Positions 49,455 through 60,653 of a DNA stretch of 64,000 nucleotides are shown in pieces. The notes under the pieces are model-generated. The model saw only the letters and a list, made by a program, of their open reading frames with translations, made no database searches and was not told where the DNA came from. A program made the translations under genes and the position numbers. This DNA comes from JBBSAT01 sp046351235. GTDB lineage: Bacteria > Myxococcota_A > Polyangia > Polyangiales > Sandaracinaceae. Location: assembly GCA_046351235.1 (NCBI GenBank), contig JAXLYV010000004.1, forward strand, positions 682,001 to 746,000, given 5' to 3'. Numbering within the stretch: the stretch's first letter is position 1; the number at the start of each line of letters is the position of its first letter.

Positions 49455-49838
49455 GTGGCGGGCGCAGCGCGGGGTCTCTTCGACCGCCTCGAGCGCGGAG
49501 AGCGGCGCATCGATCCCGGCGCGTCGATCGCGGCGCACCTCGCCGTGCTGTTCCAGGCACGGCGAGGATCCGCGCCGGCGGCGCGCGACTTCGGCCGCCC
49601 CGACCTCACCGACCTCGTGCACACCTGGCCCGAGGGCGTGCGCGCGATCGAGCGCGCGCTGCGGCAGCTCGTCGAGCGCTACGAGCCACGCCTGGTCGAG
49701 GTGTCGGTACGGGCCGTACGGAGCGAGGACCCGCTCGTGCTCGCGTTCCAGGTGAGCGGGCGCGCGCACGACGATCCGCGCCGCGCCCATCGATTCGTGA
49801 CCGAGATCGACGCGCTCGGCCGCTGCACCGTTCGCTGA
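49455..49838 (+). CDS. tssE: T6SS baseplate protein TssE (gp25-like)
   Basis: A 127-residue gp25/TssE homologue, a T6SS baseplate wedge subunit related to phage T4 gp25. Features: 'GLFDRLERGE' at the N-terminus (typical LLERL motif), 'IAAHLAVLFQARRGSAPAARDFGRPDLTDL' (the conserved N..R-G-...-YG-PD region) and 'VRAIERALRQLVERYEPRLVEVSVRAV'. GTG start, 5 bp after hcp. It is slightly shorter than most TssE proteins but contains the whole gp25 domain. Confidence 0.92.
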   Translation: MAGAARGLFDRLERGERRIDPGASIAAHLAVLFQARRGSAPAARDFGRPDLTDLVHTWPEGVRAIERALRQLVERYEPRLVEVSVRAVRSEDPLVLAFQVSGRAHDDPRRAHRFVTEIDALGRCTVR

Positions 49839-49862
49839 CGCGTCACGAGAGAGAGGACTGTC

Positions 49863-51593
49863 GTGGCTTCGTCCTTCGAATCCAGCTTCCGCGAAGAGCT
49901 CGCGATCCTTCGCGAGCTCGGGCCGCAGATGGCGCGCGCCCATCCCGGGCTCTGTGACGCGCTCGCGCACGCGGGCACCGATCCCGACGTCGAGCGCCTG
50001 CTCGAGGGCTTCGCGCTCGTCGCCGCCCGCGTGCGAGAGCGCACCGGCGACGCGATCCCCGAGGCGGTGGAGGCGCTCGCCGAGGCGGTCGCGCCGCACG
50101 CGCTCTGGCCCGTGCCGGCCTCGACGGTGATGGAGCTCGCGCCGCGGCCGGGGCTCGCGCACGAGCGCGTGCGCATCGCGAAGGACGCGGCGTTCGGCGC
50201 GCGCGCGATCGATGGCGTGAAGTGCGAGCTGCGCTCGACGACCGAGATGGAGCTGACGCCGATCGTGATCGAGCGCTCGGTGCTCGACCGCAGCGCCTCG
50301 CGCGCGCCGAAGCTCGTCGTGCGCCTGCGCGCGCCCCGCTCCGCGCTCGGGGCGCTCCATGCGGCCCGGCCGCTGCGCTTCTTCGTGCTCGCGCCGCTCG
50401 CCGACGCGAGCGCGCTGGCACTCGCGCTCGATCGTCACCTGGCCGGCGTGCGCGCGCGTCCCGTGGGGAGCGAGCGGGACCTCGCGGTCGAGGCTCGCCT
50501 CGTGGACCCCGAGCGCGAGCCGCACCTGCCCTGGCCCGAGCGATCGCCCACCGGCGCGCGCGTGCTCACGGAGACGGCGTATTTCCCCGAGCGGCACCTC
50601 TTCTTCGACGTGACGGGGCTCGAGCGCGTGCCCGACGCCGAGCGCCGCGAGCAGCTGGAGCTCGAGCTGCGATTCGCGCCGGAGGCGGCCCTGGTGCTCC
50701 CCGAGCGCCTGCCCGAGGACGCGCTGCGCCTGCACTGCGTGCCGGCGATCGACGTCTTCACCTGCGATGCCGAGCCGATTCGCTGGGAGGACGACCTGCG
50801 CGATGCGCCGCTGCGCGCCGCGGGCCTTCCGCCGCACGCGATCGAGGTGCTCGACGTCACGCGGGTGACCGGCATCGCGCCCGGCGCGCGCGCCCGCCGC
50901 GCCTACCATCCGTACGCATCGCTCGAGGCGGGCGCCGACGTAGGGCAGTTCGCGCTGCGCCGCACGCTCTCACCGCTCGACGGTCGCGTGGACACCTTCT
51001 TGCGCGTGACGGGGCGCGCCACGCTCGAGCCCGAGACGCTCTCGATCGAGCTGCGCTGCACGCACCGAGCGCTCGCCTCGCGCCTGCGCCCCGGCGACGT
51101 GAGCGAGCCCATCCACGGCTCCCCCTCGCTCGCCACGTTCACGAACCTCTTGCCGGTCGGCCCGTCCTCGCCGCCGAAGCTCGCGAGCGCCGCGCTCGCG
51201 TCACTCGTCGGCGCGACGGCGGTGGGCCATCGCGCGCGCCTCGACGCCAGCGCGCTGCGCGCGTGGTGGCTCTCCTGCGCCGTCCCCTCCGGCGTGGACG
51301 TGGGGCGATCGCGCGGCGCGGCGGCGCTCGCCGCGGCGCTCGTCGCCGTGCACGCCTCGCCCATCCGCGCGGCACGGCGGGGCGTGATCGAGCGCGGTGT
51401 CGACGTGGCGCTCGAGCTCGACGCTGCGCGCGTGCCCTCGGTCGGCGAGGCGTTTCTCTTCGCGCGCGCGCTCGACCGTGCGCTCGCGAGCGAGCTGCCG
51501 CTCCAGGCGCGACAGCGCGTCTCCGTGCGCCACGTGCCCTCGGGCGCGGCGTACGCGTTCCCCGCGCGCGGCGGCCTCGAGGAGCTCGGATGA
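49863..51593 (+). CDS. tssF: T6SS baseplate protein TssF
   Basis: A 576-residue TssF (VasA/ImpG) baseplate subunit. The N-terminal segment 'SFREELAILRELGPQMARAHPGLCDALAHAGTDPDVERLLEGFALVAARVRERTGD' is the family hallmark. Later 'ERHLFFDVTGLER', 'VPAIDVFTCDAEPIRW' and 'TFTNLLPVGPSSPP' fit as well. TssF and TssG form the wedge that links the tube/spike to the membrane complex. GTG start. Its stop overlaps the tssG ATG (ATGA), so F and G are translationally coupled, consistent with fixed stoichiometry. Confidence 0.94.
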   Translation: MASSFESSFREELAILRELGPQMARAHPGLCDALAHAGTDPDVERLLEGFALVAARVRERTGDAIPEAVEALAEAVAPHALWPVPASTVMELAPRPGLAHERVRIAKDAAFGARAIDGVKCELRSTTEMELTPIVIERSVLDRSASRAPKLVVRLRAPRSALGALHAARPLRFFVLAPLADASALALALDRHLAGVRARPVGSERDLAVEARLVDPEREPHLPWPERSPTGARVLTETAYFPERHLFFDVTGLERVPDAERREQLELELRFAPEAALVLPERLPEDALRLHCVPAIDVFTCDAEPIRWEDDLRDAPLRAAGLPPHAIEVLDVTRVTGIAPGARARRAYHPYASLEAGADVGQFALRRTLSPLDGRVDTFLRVTGRATLEPETLSIELRCTHRALASRLRPGDVSEPIHGSPSLATFTNLLPVGPSSPPKLASAALASLVGATAVGHRARLDASALRAWWLSCAVPSGVDVGRSRGAAALAAALVAVHASPIRAARRGVIERGVDVALELDAARVPSVGEAFLFARALDRALASELPLQARQRVSVRHVPSGAAYAFPARGGLEELG

Positions 51594-52483
51594 CGCGCGA
51601 CCTCTTCTCCCGGATCGCCGCCACCGAGCGCCGCACCGGCCGCGCCGTCGGCCGCGGCGCGCTGCGGGACGAGCCCCTGCGGTTCGTGCCGGATCCGGAG
51701 CTCTGCTTCGAGGCGAGCGAGGTCTCGCCGCGCCAGGGCGAGGTCTGGGTCACGCGCGCCCTCAGCCTCACCGGCGCGAGCGGGGCGCTGCCCACGCACC
51801 TCGCCGAGGAGATCGCGCTCGAGGATCCCGAGCACGGCGTGCGACAGAGCCTGCTCGCGCCCTTTCATCACCGGATGCTCTCGCTCGCGCATCGCTCGGT
51901 GCAGCGCACGCGCTTTCCCGACGCGGCGATCGACGAGGGCTCCGGCTGGCGCGACGAGGTCGCGGCGCTCGTCTCGGCGGCGGGCGAGAGCGCCGTCGAT
52001 CGACACACGGCGCTCTGGCTCGCGCCGCTGCTCCACGGACGGCCCAGCGCCGCGGCTCTCGCTCGCGCGCTCACGCTCGTCTCGCAGCGCTGGCTCGGCG
52101 GCGTGCGCATCGCCCTGCGCGAGCGGCAGGGAGAGCGCATCCCGATCGCGCCTGCCGCGCGCTCGAGGCTCGGACGCGCGCGCCTCGGCGACGACGCGCT
52201 GCTCGGGAGCTCGGTCGCCGACCCCGCCGGCCACGCGACGATCGAGATCGAGCCCGTCGCGGCGACGCATCGCGCAGCGCTCGCCGAGGGCGGCCCGGCG
52301 CGCGAGGCGATCCGGATGCTGGTCGCGCGAATGGGCGACGCGACCGGAACGCTCTCGGTCCGCGTGCGCAGAGAAGAAGGTGCGGCGCGTCTGGGCCTCG
52401 CACGGCTCGGCGCCAGCACGCTCGGTGCGCGGCGCGGGGCCGGCCGCTCCGAGAACGTGAGAATCGACGCAACGGCCGGCTGA
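51590..52483 (+). CDS. tssG: T6SS baseplate protein TssG
   Basis: A 297-residue TssG (VasB/ImpH) homologue, partner of TssF in the T6SS baseplate wedge. The ATG overlaps the tssF stop (ATGA) with GAGGAG upstream. Recognisable parts: 'PLRFVPDPELCFEASEV', 'VTRALSLTGASGALPTHLAEEI' (the usual 'F.GL.GP.G.LP..Y.E' region), 'FHHRMLSLAHRS' and the C-terminal 'LGARRGAG' (family: L-G...WLG). It is somewhat shorter than the family average of about 330 residues. ClpV follows after 53 bp. Confidence 0.92.
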   Translation: MTRDLFSRIAATERRTGRAVGRGALRDEPLRFVPDPELCFEASEVSPRQGEVWVTRALSLTGASGALPTHLAEEIALEDPEHGVRQSLLAPFHHRMLSLAHRSVQRTRFPDAAIDEGSGWRDEVAALVSAAGESAVDRHTALWLAPLLHGRPSAAALARALTLVSQRWLGGVRIALRERQGERIPIAPAARSRLGRARLGDDALLGSSVADPAGHATIEIEPVAATHRAALAEGGPAREAIRMLVARMGDATGTLSVRVRREEGAARLGLARLGASTLGARRGAGRSENVRIDATAG

Positions 52484-52536
52484 GCCTGCCGAGAAGAGCG
52501 CAGGAGGCGGCATTTCGCGCCGCACGAGGAGCGCTC

Positions 52537-55130
<2,594 letters not shown>

Positions 55131-55134
<4 letters not shown>

Positions 55135-55958
55135 GCTCCTCCGACGAGACCGGCGAGCCGCGCACGGAGACGATGCCCGCGCTCGAGGGCGCGACCGTCG
55201 CCGGCGCCGCCGCGACGCTCGAGCTGCATCATCTGCACGGCCTCTTGACCGTGCTCGGGCCGCTGCGCGCGGCCTACACGGGCGCCGCGATCGATCGCCT
55301 GCGCGGCATGCCGGCCGACGCGCGACGCGCGGTGCTGCCGCACCTGTTCGAAGAGCATCCCGAGCTCGCCCACGATCCGCGGATGCGCGCGCTGGCAGGC
55401 GACGCCGCGCCGCCGTCGAGCGCACCGAGCGAGGCGCTCGAGGCGTGGATGTCGCGGCTCACCGGCGCGAGCCCGGGCGCCGGGCGCGACGTCCTCGAGC
55501 GGGTGGAGCAGGTGCTGCGAGCCCTCGCCCGGAGCGTGGCCCACGCGACGCTCGCCCGCCGTGGTGCCATCCGCGCCCTCGGCGGCTTCGCGCCCGATCG
55601 CGACGTGCGCACGGAGGAGATCCCGGACGAGGCGCGGGCGCTCCTGCGCTGGCTGCTCGAGAGCGGCGAAGGCACGAGCGATCGCCCGCGCGTGCTCGAG
55701 CGCGCCGCGGGCGAGTGGGCGGCCCACCTCGTGGCGTGCGAGGCCGCGAGCGCCGACGCGGCCGAGGCGCTCTTCGCGTCGCTCGACCCGCGCGCGCCGA
55801 CCGGCTCCGCGAGCCCTCGCTGGTGGCCGAGCGCGTTCCGTGACGCGGCCACCCTGCGGGCGCTCGCCGCGCGCGCCGCCGAGGTCGGAGACGTCCGCGC
55901 GCACTTCCGCGATCTCTACGCGCGCGCCTACTTCGCGCGCCGCGCCGAGGAGACGTGA
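55131..55958 (+). CDS. T6SS-associated protein, TagH C-terminal-like without FHA
   Basis: A 275-residue Ala/Leu/Arg-rich helical protein coupled to clpV by ATGA. The C-terminal half ('DVLERVEQVLRALARSVAHATLARRGAI', 'EALFASLDPRAPTG', 'VRAHFRDLYARAYFARRAEE') resembles the C-terminal domain of TagH/ImpI-type T6SS FHA proteins, which end in a similar '..RFDP..L' followed by a 'FG.AFA.AYEE' pattern. The N-terminal FHA domain of those proteins is absent; instead there is a helical N-terminus with 'AAIDRLRGMPADARRAVLPHLFEEHPELAHDP'. Assignment is a motif-level inference. If right, it is a T6SS accessory protein that cannot bind phospho-Thr by FHA. Confidence 0.6.
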
Positions 55959-55959
55959 C

Positions 55960-56676
55960 GTGCGCCCGCGTCTGCCGCTCCTCGCCGTGCTCGGTGTGCT
56001 CGCGCTGGGATGCGCGAGCGTGCAACCGCTCGCCGGCACGCTCTCGTACGCGCGCCTGCCCGAGGGCGCGGCGCCGCGGCCGGAGGACTTCGAAGCGGCC
56101 GTCGCCGGCGCCGAGGGCCCGCGCGACGACGTCGTCCTCGCGCGCGTCGCGACCGGCCCCGCGTCGTGGGTCGTGTGGGCGCGCAGCGGTCCCGGAGCGC
56201 GCCTGATCCGCGTGGAGCGCACCTCCCTCGGCCTCGAGGTGCGCGATGCGCGATGGCTCGCCGGCGTCCCCATCCGCCCCACGCTCTCGGCTTGGCCGGT
56301 GGGCCCCCTGGTGATCGTGGTCGCCGAGCGCTCCGACGAGCTCTCTTCCACGACACGGCGCGGTGCGCTCTTCTCCGACGACGGCGCCCGTCTCTCGCCG
56401 CTCGCGCTCGGGGACGTCGATGGGGAGCTGGCGATCCGCGTGGAGCGGCGCACCCCCGTCGGTGACGGCTGGGAGCGCGTCGCGACGTGCACGACCACGC
56501 TCGCGAGCGATCGCGACGGCCTGCTGCTCCACGAGCACGCCACGGTACGCGAGATCGCCCTCGCCCGGCCCGAGCTGCCCGCCCGGAGCACGCACGAGGT
56601 CGAGCGTGCGCGCCGGCTGCGCGTGGGGGACGGAGCGCTCGTCGCCGACCGTCCTTCCCTCTTCGATGGGCTCTGA
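55960..56676 (+). CDS. T6SS-locus lipoprotein, function unknown
   Basis: A 238-residue predicted lipoprotein. The GTG start is 1 bp after the previous stop, with GAGGAG upstream. The signal RPRLPLLAVLGVLALGC has lipobox ALGC. The mature domain is beta-rich ('DDVVLARVATGPASWVVWARSGPGARLIRVERT', 'GPLVIVVAERSDELSSTTRRGALFSDDGARLSPLAL'). It is longer than TssJ and lacks the TssJ pattern; a clear tssJ is encoded two genes later. So this is a second lipoprotein of the T6SS cluster, perhaps associated with the membrane complex or with the following lysozyme-fold protein. No family recognised. Confidence 0.72.
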   Translation: MRPRLPLLAVLGVLALGCASVQPLAGTLSYARLPEGAAPRPEDFEAAVAGAEGPRDDVVLARVATGPASWVVWARSGPGARLIRVERTSLGLEVRDARWLAGVPIRPTLSAWPVGPLVIVVAERSDELSSTTRRGALFSDDGARLSPLALGDVDGELAIRVERRTPVGDGWERVATCTTTLASDRDGLLLHEHATVREIALARPELPARSTHEVERARRLRVGDGALVADRPSLFDGL

Positions 56677-56725
56677 CGCAACGGTGAGCGCGAGCTGCCG
56701 ACAAGAGCCTCGGAAGGAGCAGAAC

Positions 56726-57925
56726 GTGAGGATCGACGCCATCGGCCGGCTCCGGCCCAGTACGCCCGCGCCCGAAGCATCGCGCGCCGGCAACACCGTC
56801 TCGTTTCGCGAGGTCTTGCTCGAGACACGCGAGGCCCCGGCCGGCGCCGATCCCGCGCGTGGCTGGAGCGCCGCGGACGCGGAGGCCTTCACGGTCTTCG
56901 CCGAGGCGAACCGGCGTACCGAGTCGGGCGGCGCGGCGACCTTCTCGACGCTGCGCACGACCGCCGGCGCGAGCGCGTCGTACGGCGTCGCGCAGCTCTC
57001 CATCCGCGAGCACCTCGATCGGCTCGCCCCGCTCTCGGACGCGCAGCTCGCCGAGCTCGGCACGAGCCGCACGGAGATCGAAGCCATGCGGGCGCGCGGC
57101 GAGGCGGCCGTCGCCTTCTATCACCTCGTCGTCGACCGGCGCGGCGTGCTCGCGAGCGCCGATCGGCTCGGCCTCGACGGTGCGAGCGCGAGGGAGATCG
57201 GGCAGCTCGCCGAGCAGGGCGAGACGGCGGCGCTGATCGATGGCTATGGCGAGCGCTTCGCGTCGGCGACCGGTCTGTCGCGCGAGGAGCTCGGGGACCT
57301 CGTCGCCACGCGCGCGCTCCGCGACCCGGCGATGCGCGAGGCGTTCGCCACGCAGTACGTGCACGACCACGGCGCGGCGTTCGACCCCACGGCGCGCGAC
57401 GGATCGCGCATGGCGACCACGGTACGGCACGTCGCGCTCGCCCACCCGGAGCTGGACGCGGCGATGCGCACGCTCGGCGACGGCGACGACGCCGCGGTCT
57501 CGGCGGGCCACTATCTCGGCGTCGGCGACAGCGCGGAGAACCTGCTCGGATGGCACGCGCACGCCGCCGCCACCGCGCTCGACCCGCAGCGCTTCGAGGC
57601 GCTCCTCGCGCGTGCCGACGCGACCACGAGCCACCTGCGCGAGGTGGAGGACTTCGCGCGCGCGCTCGCCGCCGTCGCACGCATCGGCGATCTCGAGGGC
57701 GACGCACGCATCGCGACCCTCGCGCGCCTCGGGCGGGCGTTCCACGGCTCGCCGACGCGCACGCGCGAGGCGCTGTTCGAGGACGGGCACCTCACGCTGC
57801 CGCGCTGCGGAACGCGAGCCGAGCTGGACGAAGCGCTCGATGCGCTGCGCAGCGGGCGCCGTTGGTCGGACGAGCGCCTCGCCGGGAACGTGGCCGACGT
57901 GCTGGCGGAACGGAGGGCGTCGTGA
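56726..57925 (+). CDS. Putative lysozyme-fold (SLT-like) protein in T6SS cluster
   Basis: A 399-residue protein without signal peptide. GTG start after GGAAGGAG. Residues about 50-115 carry a pattern like the catalytic part of soluble lytic transglycosylases: a helix (DAEAFTVFAEANRRTESGG) placing Glu66 in an ESGG motif, then GASASYGVAQLSIREHL at 81-97, matching the family's 'ESG...GA.GLMQL' spacing. The rest is helical ('EIEAMRARGEAAVAFYHLVV', then 'LGDLVATRALRDPAMREAFA'), ending in a region of unknown fold. Located inside the T6SS run and lacking a Sec signal, it could be an effector delivered into neighbours or an enzyme opening the wall for the machine. Muramidase activity is inferred. Confidence 0.68.
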   Translation: MRIDAIGRLRPSTPAPEASRAGNTVSFREVLLETREAPAGADPARGWSAADAEAFTVFAEANRRTESGGAATFSTLRTTAGASASYGVAQLSIREHLDRLAPLSDAQLAELGTSRTEIEAMRARGEAAVAFYHLVVDRRGVLASADRLGLDGASAREIGQLAEQGETAALIDGYGERFASATGLSREELGDLVATRALRDPAMREAFATQYVHDHGAAFDPTARDGSRMATTVRHVALAHPELDAAMRTLGDGDDAAVSAGHYLGVGDSAENLLGWHAHAAATALDPQRFEALLARADATTSHLREVEDFARALAAVARIGDLEGDARIATLARLGRAFHGSPTRTREALFEDGHLTLPRCGTRAELDEALDALRSGRRWSDERLAGNVADVLAERRAS

Positions 57926-58410
57926 GCGCGCGCGCTCTGCTCCTCGCCGCTCTCGCGCTCACCGGCTGTGCCGAGTCGCTCGTGGCCGCGCCGGTCTGCG
58001 AGCGCCCCGCCTCGCTCGACGTCGCGCTCGCGTCGGGGCCGCTGCTCAACCCGGATCCTTCGGGCACGCCGCTCCCGACCGAGATCCGTGTGCTGGCGCT
58101 GCGCGAGCCCGACGCGCTCGCGAGCGCGACCTTCGAGGACGCGTGGCAGCCGAGCGGAACGCTCGAGGCGGCCATCGTGTCGACCGAGACCGTGACGCTC
58201 TATCCGGGCGAGACCGCCCACGTCGCGGTCGCGCCCGGCGCCGAGGTGCACGCGCTCGCCGCGCTGGCGATCGTGCGGCAGCCGGCCGGCCGCACGTGGC
58301 GGGTGGTCGTGCCGGTCGAAGAGCTTCCTTGTGGCTCGGACGCGGCGCTCGCGCTGCGCGTCGACGAGTATCGGATCGAGCGCGAAGGCGAGACGAGGAG
58401 GATCCCATGA
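57922..58410 (+). CDS. tssJ: T6SS outer-membrane lipoprotein TssJ
   Basis: A 162-residue TssJ (SciN/VasD) homologue, the outer-membrane lipoprotein of the T6SS membrane complex. GTG start overlapping the previous stop (GTGA). The signal ARALLLAALALTGC has lipobox LTGC. The transthyretin-like body is recognisable from 'LNPDPSGTPLPTEIRVLALREPDALASATFEDAW', the 'TVTLYPGETAHVAV' strand and 'LAALAIVRQPAGRTWRVVVPV', matching the family's 'N....G.P.P..V.VY.L' layout. Its stop overlaps the tssK ATG (ATGA). Length is normal. Confidence 0.92.
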   Translation: MSARALLLAALALTGCAESLVAAPVCERPASLDVALASGPLLNPDPSGTPLPTEIRVLALREPDALASATFEDAWQPSGTLEAAIVSTETVTLYPGETAHVAVAPGAEVHALAALAIVRQPAGRTWRVVVPVEELPCGSDAALALRVDEYRIEREGETRRIP

Positions 58411-59816
58411 GCGCCCATGCGCGCGTACTCTGGCTCGACGGGCTCCCGCTCGCGCCGCAGCACTTCCAAGAGGCCGACCGCCTGCGCGATGCCGCGATCG
58501 ATGCGCGCTTTCGCGCCTGCGTCGAGGGCGCGTGGGGCCTGCGCGCGCTCGCGCTCGATGCGGCTTCCCTCCGCGAGGGCGTCTTGCGCATCGAGCGGCT
58601 CGAGGCGGTCCTCGCCGACGGCACGCTCGTCTCGGTGGGCCCGGGGCGAGAGCTGCGCATCCCCGATCGGCCCGTGAGCGGGCTCGGCCCCGATCGCACC
58701 GAGGTGACGGTCCACCTCGCACTCACGCGCGATCGGCGCGATCGCCCCGCGCTCACGGGCGCCGCGCCGAGACTCACGATCCTCGAGCGCACGGCGATCG
58801 ACACGCACACCGAGACGCCGGCCGAGCCCATCGCGCTCGAGCTGGGCGTGCCGGCGCTGCGCCTCGTGATGGGCCACGAGCCTCACGAGGATCTCGAGCG
58901 CTTGCCGCTCGTCGTGCTCCAGCGCGACGCCCAGGGAGAGACGAAGAGCACGGGCGCCATCGTGGGGCCGCTCCTCGCGATCGAGGCCTCCGAGCCGCTG
59001 ATGGCGCGCTTGACGCGCCTGGTCGAGCGGCTGGGTGCGCGGCGCGCGACGCTGCTCGCCGCGCGCCACGAGCGCGCGGGGGGCGACGTGACCGTCGACG
59101 CGAGCGATGCGACGCGCTTCCTGCTGGCGTCGATCCTCTCGGCACACCACCCCGTGCTGCGGCATCAGCTGCGGCGCGGCAGCACGCGACCCGAGGCGCT
59201 CTACGAACGGCTGCTCGAGCTCGCGGGCGCGCTCTCGGTGCTGGCCGTGAGCGCCGAGCTCGATCTGCCCGACTACGACGCGCTCCTGCCCGATCGATCG
59301 TTCGTCGCCGCCTTCGATCGCATCGATGCGCTGCTCGCGGCGACCGATCGCGACCACGCGCGCACGGTGGCGCTCGAGCCGCGGAGCGACGGTCTGCACT
59401 TCGCGCGCCTCGACGACGAGCTCGCGCGCGGGCACCGCTTCTACTTGAGCGTTCGCTCGGCGCTGCCGGGCCGCGAGGTGGAGTCGGTGCTCGCCGGTCT
59501 CGCCAAGGTCGCTTCGTATGGCGAGATCGCGAGCGTCCTCGAGACGGCGACGCCGGGCGCGCCGCTCACGCTCGTGCATCGACCGCCGCCCGACGTGCCC
59601 GCGCGCGCAGAAGAGACGTGCTTCGAGCTGCCGGCGACCGATCGTCATCTGCGGGCCGCGCTCGCCGAGCGGGGCATCGCCGTGTACCTGCCGACGCGCA
59701 CCTTCGATCCCGCGCACACGCGCCTGACGCTCGTGGCGATCCCGAAGCACGGCGCCGACCGCACCACCGATCGTCGCTCGGCGTCGCTGGGCGAGGCGCT
59801 GCGGAGGACGTCGTGA
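58407..59816 (+). CDS. tssK: T6SS baseplate protein TssK
   Basis: A 469-residue TssK (ImpJ/VasE) homologue that links the T6SS baseplate to the membrane complex. The diagnostic N-terminus 'RVLWLDGLPLAPQHFQEADR' (family: W.EG..L.PQHFQ) is present. Further segments 'ILERTAIDTHTETPAEPIALELGVPALRLV', 'LPLVVLQRD', then 'LARGHRFYLSVRSALP' and 'PLTLVHRPPPDVPARAEETCFEL' follow the family order of N-terminal shell, helical middle and C-terminal head. ATG coupled to tssJ and stop coupled to tssL (GTGA), an uninterrupted J-K-L block. Confidence 0.95.
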   Translation: MSAHARVLWLDGLPLAPQHFQEADRLRDAAIDARFRACVEGAWGLRALALDAASLREGVLRIERLEAVLADGTLVSVGPGRELRIPDRPVSGLGPDRTEVTVHLALTRDRRDRPALTGAAPRLTILERTAIDTHTETPAEPIALELGVPALRLVMGHEPHEDLERLPLVVLQRDAQGETKSTGAIVGPLLAIEASEPLMARLTRLVERLGARRATLLAARHERAGGDVTVDASDATRFLLASILSAHHPVLRHQLRRGSTRPEALYERLLELAGALSVLAVSAELDLPDYDALLPDRSFVAAFDRIDALLAATDRDHARTVALEPRSDGLHFARLDDELARGHRFYLSVRSALPGREVESVLAGLAKVASYGEIASVLETATPGAPLTLVHRPPPDVPARAEETCFELPATDRHLRAALAERGIAVYLPTRTFDPAHTRLTLVAIPKHGADRTTDRRSASLGEALRRTS

Positions 59817-60481
59817 GCCGCGCCGAACGAGAGGCACGCGAGCCCTCGCTCGAGGTCTTCGTGGCGCTCGCGGAGCCGATGCTCGCCGCGATCCGCATCG
59901 CACAGCGGCCCGAGGTGCGCCCGGAGGCAGCGCGCGCGCTCTTCGACGAGCAGCTGCGCGCGCTCCGGACCGAGGCCGAGCGCCAGCGCTTGCCGCTCGC
60001 GCACGTGGACGACGTGGTCTACGCGCTCGCCGCGCACGCCGACGAGGCGATGATCGCGCGGCCCGGCACGCGCGAGGCGTGGCTACCGCGCCTGCTCCAG
60101 CTCGCGCTCTTCGGCGAGAACAGCGCCGGCGACGGCTTCTTCGTGCGCCTCGACGGCGTGCGGCGCGACCCCTCGCGCGCGCGCGTGCTCGCGGTCTACT
60201 ACGTGGTCCTCGCGCTCGGCTTCCGTGGTCGCTACGCGGGGCGCGACCAAGCTCGCCTCGAGCTCGTCGAGGAGGTCCACCTCGACCTGGTCCGCGCCGG
60301 CGCGGCCACCGAGCTCCCGCTCGCGCCCGCCGCGCTCCCGAAGCGCGGGAAGGTCGCGCCAGCGCTCGACGGGCGGTGGGCGCTCGCGCTCGGTGCCGGC
60401 GCCGTGCTGCTCGGCGCGGCGAGCTGGGCCCTCCTGGCCCTCGAGCTCACGTTCCACACCGCGTCCGCCCTGGGCGGATGA
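59813..60481 (+). CDS. tssL: T6SS inner-membrane protein TssL (DotU type)
   Basis: A 222-residue TssL/DotU (IcmH) homologue. The cytoplasmic hook domain has the family pattern 'EVFVALAEPMLAAIRIAQ', 'QRLPLAHVDDVVYALAAHADEAMI', 'WLPRLLQLALFGENSAGDGFFVRLDGV', 'LAVYYVVLALGFRGRYAG' (the 'LE.Y.L.L.LGF.G.Y' signature). One transmembrane helix closes the protein (about 198-216, WALALGAGAVLLGAASWALL), with no periplasmic OmpA-like extension. GTG start coupled to tssK. Its usual partner tssM is separated from it here by a 68-bp direct repeat and a tryptophanase gene. Confidence 0.94.
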   Translation: MSRAEREAREPSLEVFVALAEPMLAAIRIAQRPEVRPEAARALFDEQLRALRTEAERQRLPLAHVDDVVYALAAHADEAMIARPGTREAWLPRLLQLALFGENSAGDGFFVRLDGVRRDPSRARVLAVYYVVLALGFRGRYAGRDQARLELVEEVHLDLVRAGAATELPLAPAALPKRGKVAPALDGRWALALGAGAVLLGAASWALLALELTFHTASALGG

Positions 60482-60484
60482 GCC

Positions 60485-60641
60485 CCCTACCGTCCGCGGG
60501 CGGCGCCCGCTCCCGTCCGGGCCCTACGGTGCGAGCACTCGTGGCTGAGGGTTGGTCGGCTCGCGCCTACGGACCCTACCGTCCGCGGGCGGCGCCCGCT
60601 CCCGTCCGGGCCCTACGGTGCGAGCACTCGTGGCTGAGGGT
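60485..60641. repeat. 68-bp direct repeat upstream of tryptophanase gene
   Basis: Two perfect 68-bp copies (60485-60552 and 60574-60641), 21 bp apart, fill the gap between tssL and the tryptophanase gene. Each copy contains a GCGGGC-GGC-GCCCGC hairpin and ACCGT...ACGGT ends, so each can fold by itself. The second copy ends 12 bp before the tryptophanase start codon. It could be a duplicated regulatory leader, a small repeat element, or a footprint of insertion. Confidence 0.9.
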
Positions 60642-60653
60642 GTGCGCCAGGTC

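Noticed and set aside
48955..52483. Prophage tail module (gp25-like and tube proteins)
   Set aside because: The gene set (Hcp, TssE/F/G, ClpV, TssJ/K/L/M) is specific to T6SS, and no capsid, terminase, integrase or lysis cassette is present.
55960..56676. Assignment of this lipoprotein as TssJ
   Set aside because: The protein is too long and lacks the TssJ pattern; a better TssJ is encoded at 57922-58410.
60553..60653. A tnaC-like Trp-sensing leader peptide before the tryptophanase gene
   Set aside because: Frames through the repeat contain Trp codons, but none forms a short leader with its own ribosome site and a stop soon after a Trp residue. The 68-bp duplication explains the region better.
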